A DNA stretch of 64,000 nt from Zizania palustris. Its lineage: Eukaryota > Streptophyta > Magnoliopsida > Poales > Poaceae. Shown piece by piece: positions 62,301-64,000 of this stretch. The stretch covers positions 69,257,144 to 69,321,143 of the forward strand of contig JAAALK010000287.1 of NCBI GenBank assembly GCA_019279435.1. The letters are read 5' to 3'. The notes beneath the pieces are model-generated. The model had not been told where the DNA came from and did no database searches. It was given only the letters and a program-made list of their open reading frames with translations. The first letter of the stretch is position 1. Each line of letters begins with the position of its first letter. The position numbers and the translations under genes are program-made.

Positions 62301-63726
62301 CTCGCTAGACACCTTATCGCTTAAAAGCTAAGTCAGTAGTCAGAGGCCACCTTACTGCCTTAATAACTATGGGTCATGCCTATAGTACAACCAGCCCTGT
62401 TGATTAGTAGGGGTAGGGTGGCCCTTTGGATAGGTCCCAAAAAATTAGAGCCCCCAAATTTTAATTAGTATTAATTATTTAATTTAGTCTTTGGCCTAGT
62501 TAGATCTACAATTGTTGATTGCTTCTACTTTATAGTATCTGATCAAGTGATTGCTTCTCTTTGATAATTTTATTAAGGAATCGATAGGTCCTCTTTACAT
62601 TCTGAAGTATTTGAAACAACTAGGTTGTTTTACTAATGTTATTATTGCATAAAAAATGTTAATCACTCTCGTGACTATTGCATCTGCCGAAAGGAGCTTT
62701 TCTAAACTAAGTTTTTGAAGTTCTATTTGCATTCTAATGTTACACAAGAAAGACTTATGGTGACACCTTAAAAATGATGTCCTGGAGAAGATTAAATATG
62801 AAGATATAATTGAAATTTTCATTTCAAAAAATACAAATAGGACGATGCTTTTCGATAAAACATGATACTCGTTTATTGCTTGAGTATAACCTTTACTATC
62901 TTAGCATTAATATTTGATATATTTCTAAGTACAGTAAACAAGAACTTATACTCACGTTGATTATACAATTAAGTGAAAGTATATTTTGGTTACATGAATT
63001 TTCTAATTTTAGAGACACATTTTGTATTTCTAATCAGGGCCTCAAATTTACAGAGACGGTCCTAACCCCTATGTACAACTCCCTCCTCCGATCGTTAATA
63101 TATAACATTTTGTTAAAACACCACATATTAATAAACATATTAAAAATGTCACATATTAATGACCAAAGGGAGTACTTTACCAGAAAAGCCAAGCGGATCA
63201 CATAGATTCCACAATATAACTAACAGTTATTTCTGAATCTCTAATTAATTGATAACTACTATGGGTACCATGAGCACCAGTAGCTAGGTAAGTTAAAAAT
63301 GAGACAGCAATGATGGGTAGGGAAGGGCTATCACTTACCCATCTCCCTCGTTAGACATCATTGAGGGACTATTGGAGCCTAGGAAAAACATGAGGGGCAT
63401 TGGCAGTAAGAGGTACATAATAACTGCAGAAAATGAGATTGGCAACCTATAAGTTCCATCAAAACCATTTTCAGTTGCCAATGTAAACATTTTTTTCTAA
63501 CCTGTTAACATTGGCCACCAGTTGTTATACAGAGCACATGCCTGAAGAAGAGGTTGTCACAGGGACTCAGGCAAATGTCAGAAAGGATAATAAATAAGCT
63601 AGTGCAGAGATATTAAACTTGGATGCTTACCAAAATTTGCAATACGATTCCACTAGAAACAAGTATTGCAAGAAGGGCAAGTCTCCCACTGTGCAAACAT
63701 GTTCTCATACTACGTGATAGTGTCAT
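59179..63726 (-). CDS. VPS55: VPS55-family endosomal sorting protein, four exons
   Basis: Coding exons on the minus strand are 63726-63631, 63541-63502, 63423-63339 and 59374-59179. All introns are GT-AG and all phases agree, giving 138 codons plus TGA, the normal length of the family. Motifs: LALLAILVSSGIVLQIL, ACALYNNWWPMLT, MYLLLPMPLMFFLG, FTKFLTGASVVGSIAIPSIL, KHAGVIGWGALTMELSSFVVFG and a C-terminal EDEYSSVF. Four hydrophobic segments fit a tetraspanning membrane protein. VPS55 works with VPS68 in late endosome-to-vacuole transport, and the animal relatives are LEPROT proteins. A 5' UTR intron is likely (acceptor TTTCAG at about 63765-63770). Intron 3 is 3,964 nt and full of transposons. 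This is the only cellular gene seen in the window. Confidence 0.93.
59647..60372. mobile_element. Non-autonomous element with TGTTTGG terminal repeats
   Basis: TCATGTTTGGTACCGCTCTACTCC at the left is matched by the complement of GGAGTAGTCCCAAACAGGCC at the right. I could not define a clean TSD. The interior is non-coding and contains a Stowaway element. It lies in the large VPS55 intron. Confidence 0.55.
59905..60127. mobile_element. Stowaway MITE
   Basis: CTACCTCCATTAACTTTTAA at the left and TTAAAAGTTAATGGAAGGAG at the right are inverted repeats, flanked by TA on both sides (59903-59904 and 60128-60129). The inner sequence (GACTTTTATCACAAAATTTGATCATTCG and its inverse) pairs as well, so the whole element can form one long hairpin. 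It is a non-autonomous Tc1/mariner type. Confidence 0.85.
60520..62293 (+). mobile_element. 5'-truncated L1-type LINE
   Basis: It is flanked by a perfect 10-bp TSD GTGTCGCCTC (60510-60519 and 62294-62303), with an A-run just before the right copy. Only the ORF2 C-terminal part remains: RT with YANDIIIF in place of YADD, STGLKVNFSKSSLIP, LPFPYLGLPLG, and WLSMVGRLQIVNSILSTLLTY. The zinc-finger-like region follows (RCILCQNNLEETLLHLFFSC near 61750). A 9-bp duplication (GTTCAATAT twice, 60552-60569) sits just before the RT motif. There are many stops. 5' truncation is the normal outcome of target-primed reverse transcription. Confidence 0.88.
62655..62840 (+). pseudogene. hAT transposase dimerisation-domain fragment
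   Basis: LITLVTIASAERSFSKLSF and, after a stop, LHKKDLW and HLKNDVLEKIKYEDIIEIF match the C-terminal dimerisation domain of hAT transposases (the ASAERSFSKL motif is diagnostic). Stops at 62716-62718 and 62764-62766. The preceding 62400-62655 may belong to the same relic. It is a fossil. Confidence 0.75.
63079..63172. mobile_element. Short Stowaway-like MITE
   Basis: CTCCCTCCTCCGATCGTTAA at the left and the complement of TTAATGACCAAAGGGAG at the right are imperfect inverted repeats around a core with ATAACATTTTG/AAAAATGTCAC. TA follows on the right, but the left flank is AA. About 94 bp. Confidence 0.6.
63339..63423 (-). CDS. VPS55: VPS55-like coding exon 3
   Basis: The acceptor TTTTCTGCAG, then the second and third bases of the split codon and IMYLLLPMPLMFFLG, then SNSPSMMSNEGD; the donor is GTAAGT. 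Confidence 0.9.
63502..63541 (-). CDS. VPS55: VPS55-like coding exon 2 (40 nt)
   Basis: The acceptor TTCTTCAG is followed by codons for ACALYNNWWPMLT and one extra base, then the donor GTTAGA. It carries the signature YNNWWP of the family. Confidence 0.9.
63631..63726 (-). CDS. VPS55: VPS55-like coding exon 1
   Basis: The ATG is at 63726-63724 and the exon has 32 codons (MTLSRSMRTCLHSGRLALL, then AILVSSGIVLQIL), followed by the donor GTAAGC. It contains the first membrane segment. Confidence 0.9.
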
Positions 63727-63764
63727 TGTTTCCTTTGCTGTTGTTCAGAATTCAGATTCAATTT

Positions 63765-64000
63765 CTGAAATGGGAAAAAGCCAAAGAGGTTGAGAAGCAA
63801 AATATTATTTATTAAACTGGAATAAGAAATACATTATAGATAGTACATGGAGTATATAACCCAAGCATCGGCACAGGAAATCAATCACCTCGAATATAAT
63901 GAGAAGTATTGTCTCAGGTAACCTATCGCGGAAACAGTTGTGTACAAGCATGTAACAATTCGAACAAATTCTCCTCCGCTAAAAGATTAGGGTGAAAATA
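63765..64000 (-). other. Probable 5' UTR intron and upstream region of the VPS55-like gene
   Basis: On the minus strand TTTTTCCCATTTCAG ends at 63765, a good acceptor 38 nt before the ATG. Sequence to the right is non-coding to the window edge. The promoter may lie outside the window. Confidence 0.4.

Overview
The window is nuclear DNA from a flowering plant, very probably a grass. It has no bacterial gene organisation. Almost all of it is nested LTR retrotransposons of several plant lineages, together with a CACTA (En/Spm) remnant, MITEs and an L1-type LINE. A single cellular gene lies at the right edge. The calls come from reading motifs, boundaries and target-site duplications (TSDs) by eye; no database search was run.

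Layout. (1) 1-8054: a decayed Ty1/copia element (CopiaA). A 2-kb solo LTR from another copia family (CopiaB, 4090-6118, TSD aggcg) has inserted into the end of its pol. (2) 8055-11960: a Ty3/gypsy relic whose RT, RNase H and most of the integrase have been deleted. (3) 11961-13718: a Hopscotch/Retrofit-like copia RT-RNase H fragment, then an LTR fragment. (4) 13719-47769: a CopiaB element with both LTRs. Its gag/pol is split by a complete Ty3/gypsy Tat-lineage element (18184-41405, TSD gtcat), which is itself split by a very young copia element on the minus strand (CopiaC, 21947-33313, TSD gcgga). (5) 47770-49954: gag start, primer-binding site and 5' LTR of another minus-strand gypsy element. 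(6) 49955-52051: the 3' part of a CACTA element carrying a multi-exon Ulp1/C48 cysteine protease gene, interrupted by a Tat-type solo LTR (50323-50788, TSD gtatg). (7) A gypsy gag relic near 52.1 kb. (8) 53109-58263: a nearly intact chromodomain gypsy element (Reina-like; TSD acttc). (9) 59179-63726: a four-exon VPS55-family gene on the minus strand, whose 4-kb last intron is filled with MITEs, a 5'-truncated LINE with perfect TSDs, and a hAT transposase scrap.

The feature most worth attention is in the Tat element. Opposite to its gag-pol it carries a separate plus-strand gene with its own TATA box, a cluster of CCGTTA/TAACGG motifs, and at least five exons whose GT-AG introns all keep the reading frame (about 1,150 codons). 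It begins with a 'putative gypsy-type transposon' (Transposase_28-like) domain and continues into coiled coil. In this copy it has two in-frame stops and the CopiaC insertion. The same element has two RNase H domains and an array of about 5.3 copies of a 118-bp repeat.

Relative ages follow from the nesting. CopiaC is youngest: its LTRs differ visibly only in one G-run, and gag and pol are both open. The Tat element and CopiaB are successively older. CopiaA, the gypsy relics and the CACTA element are older still.
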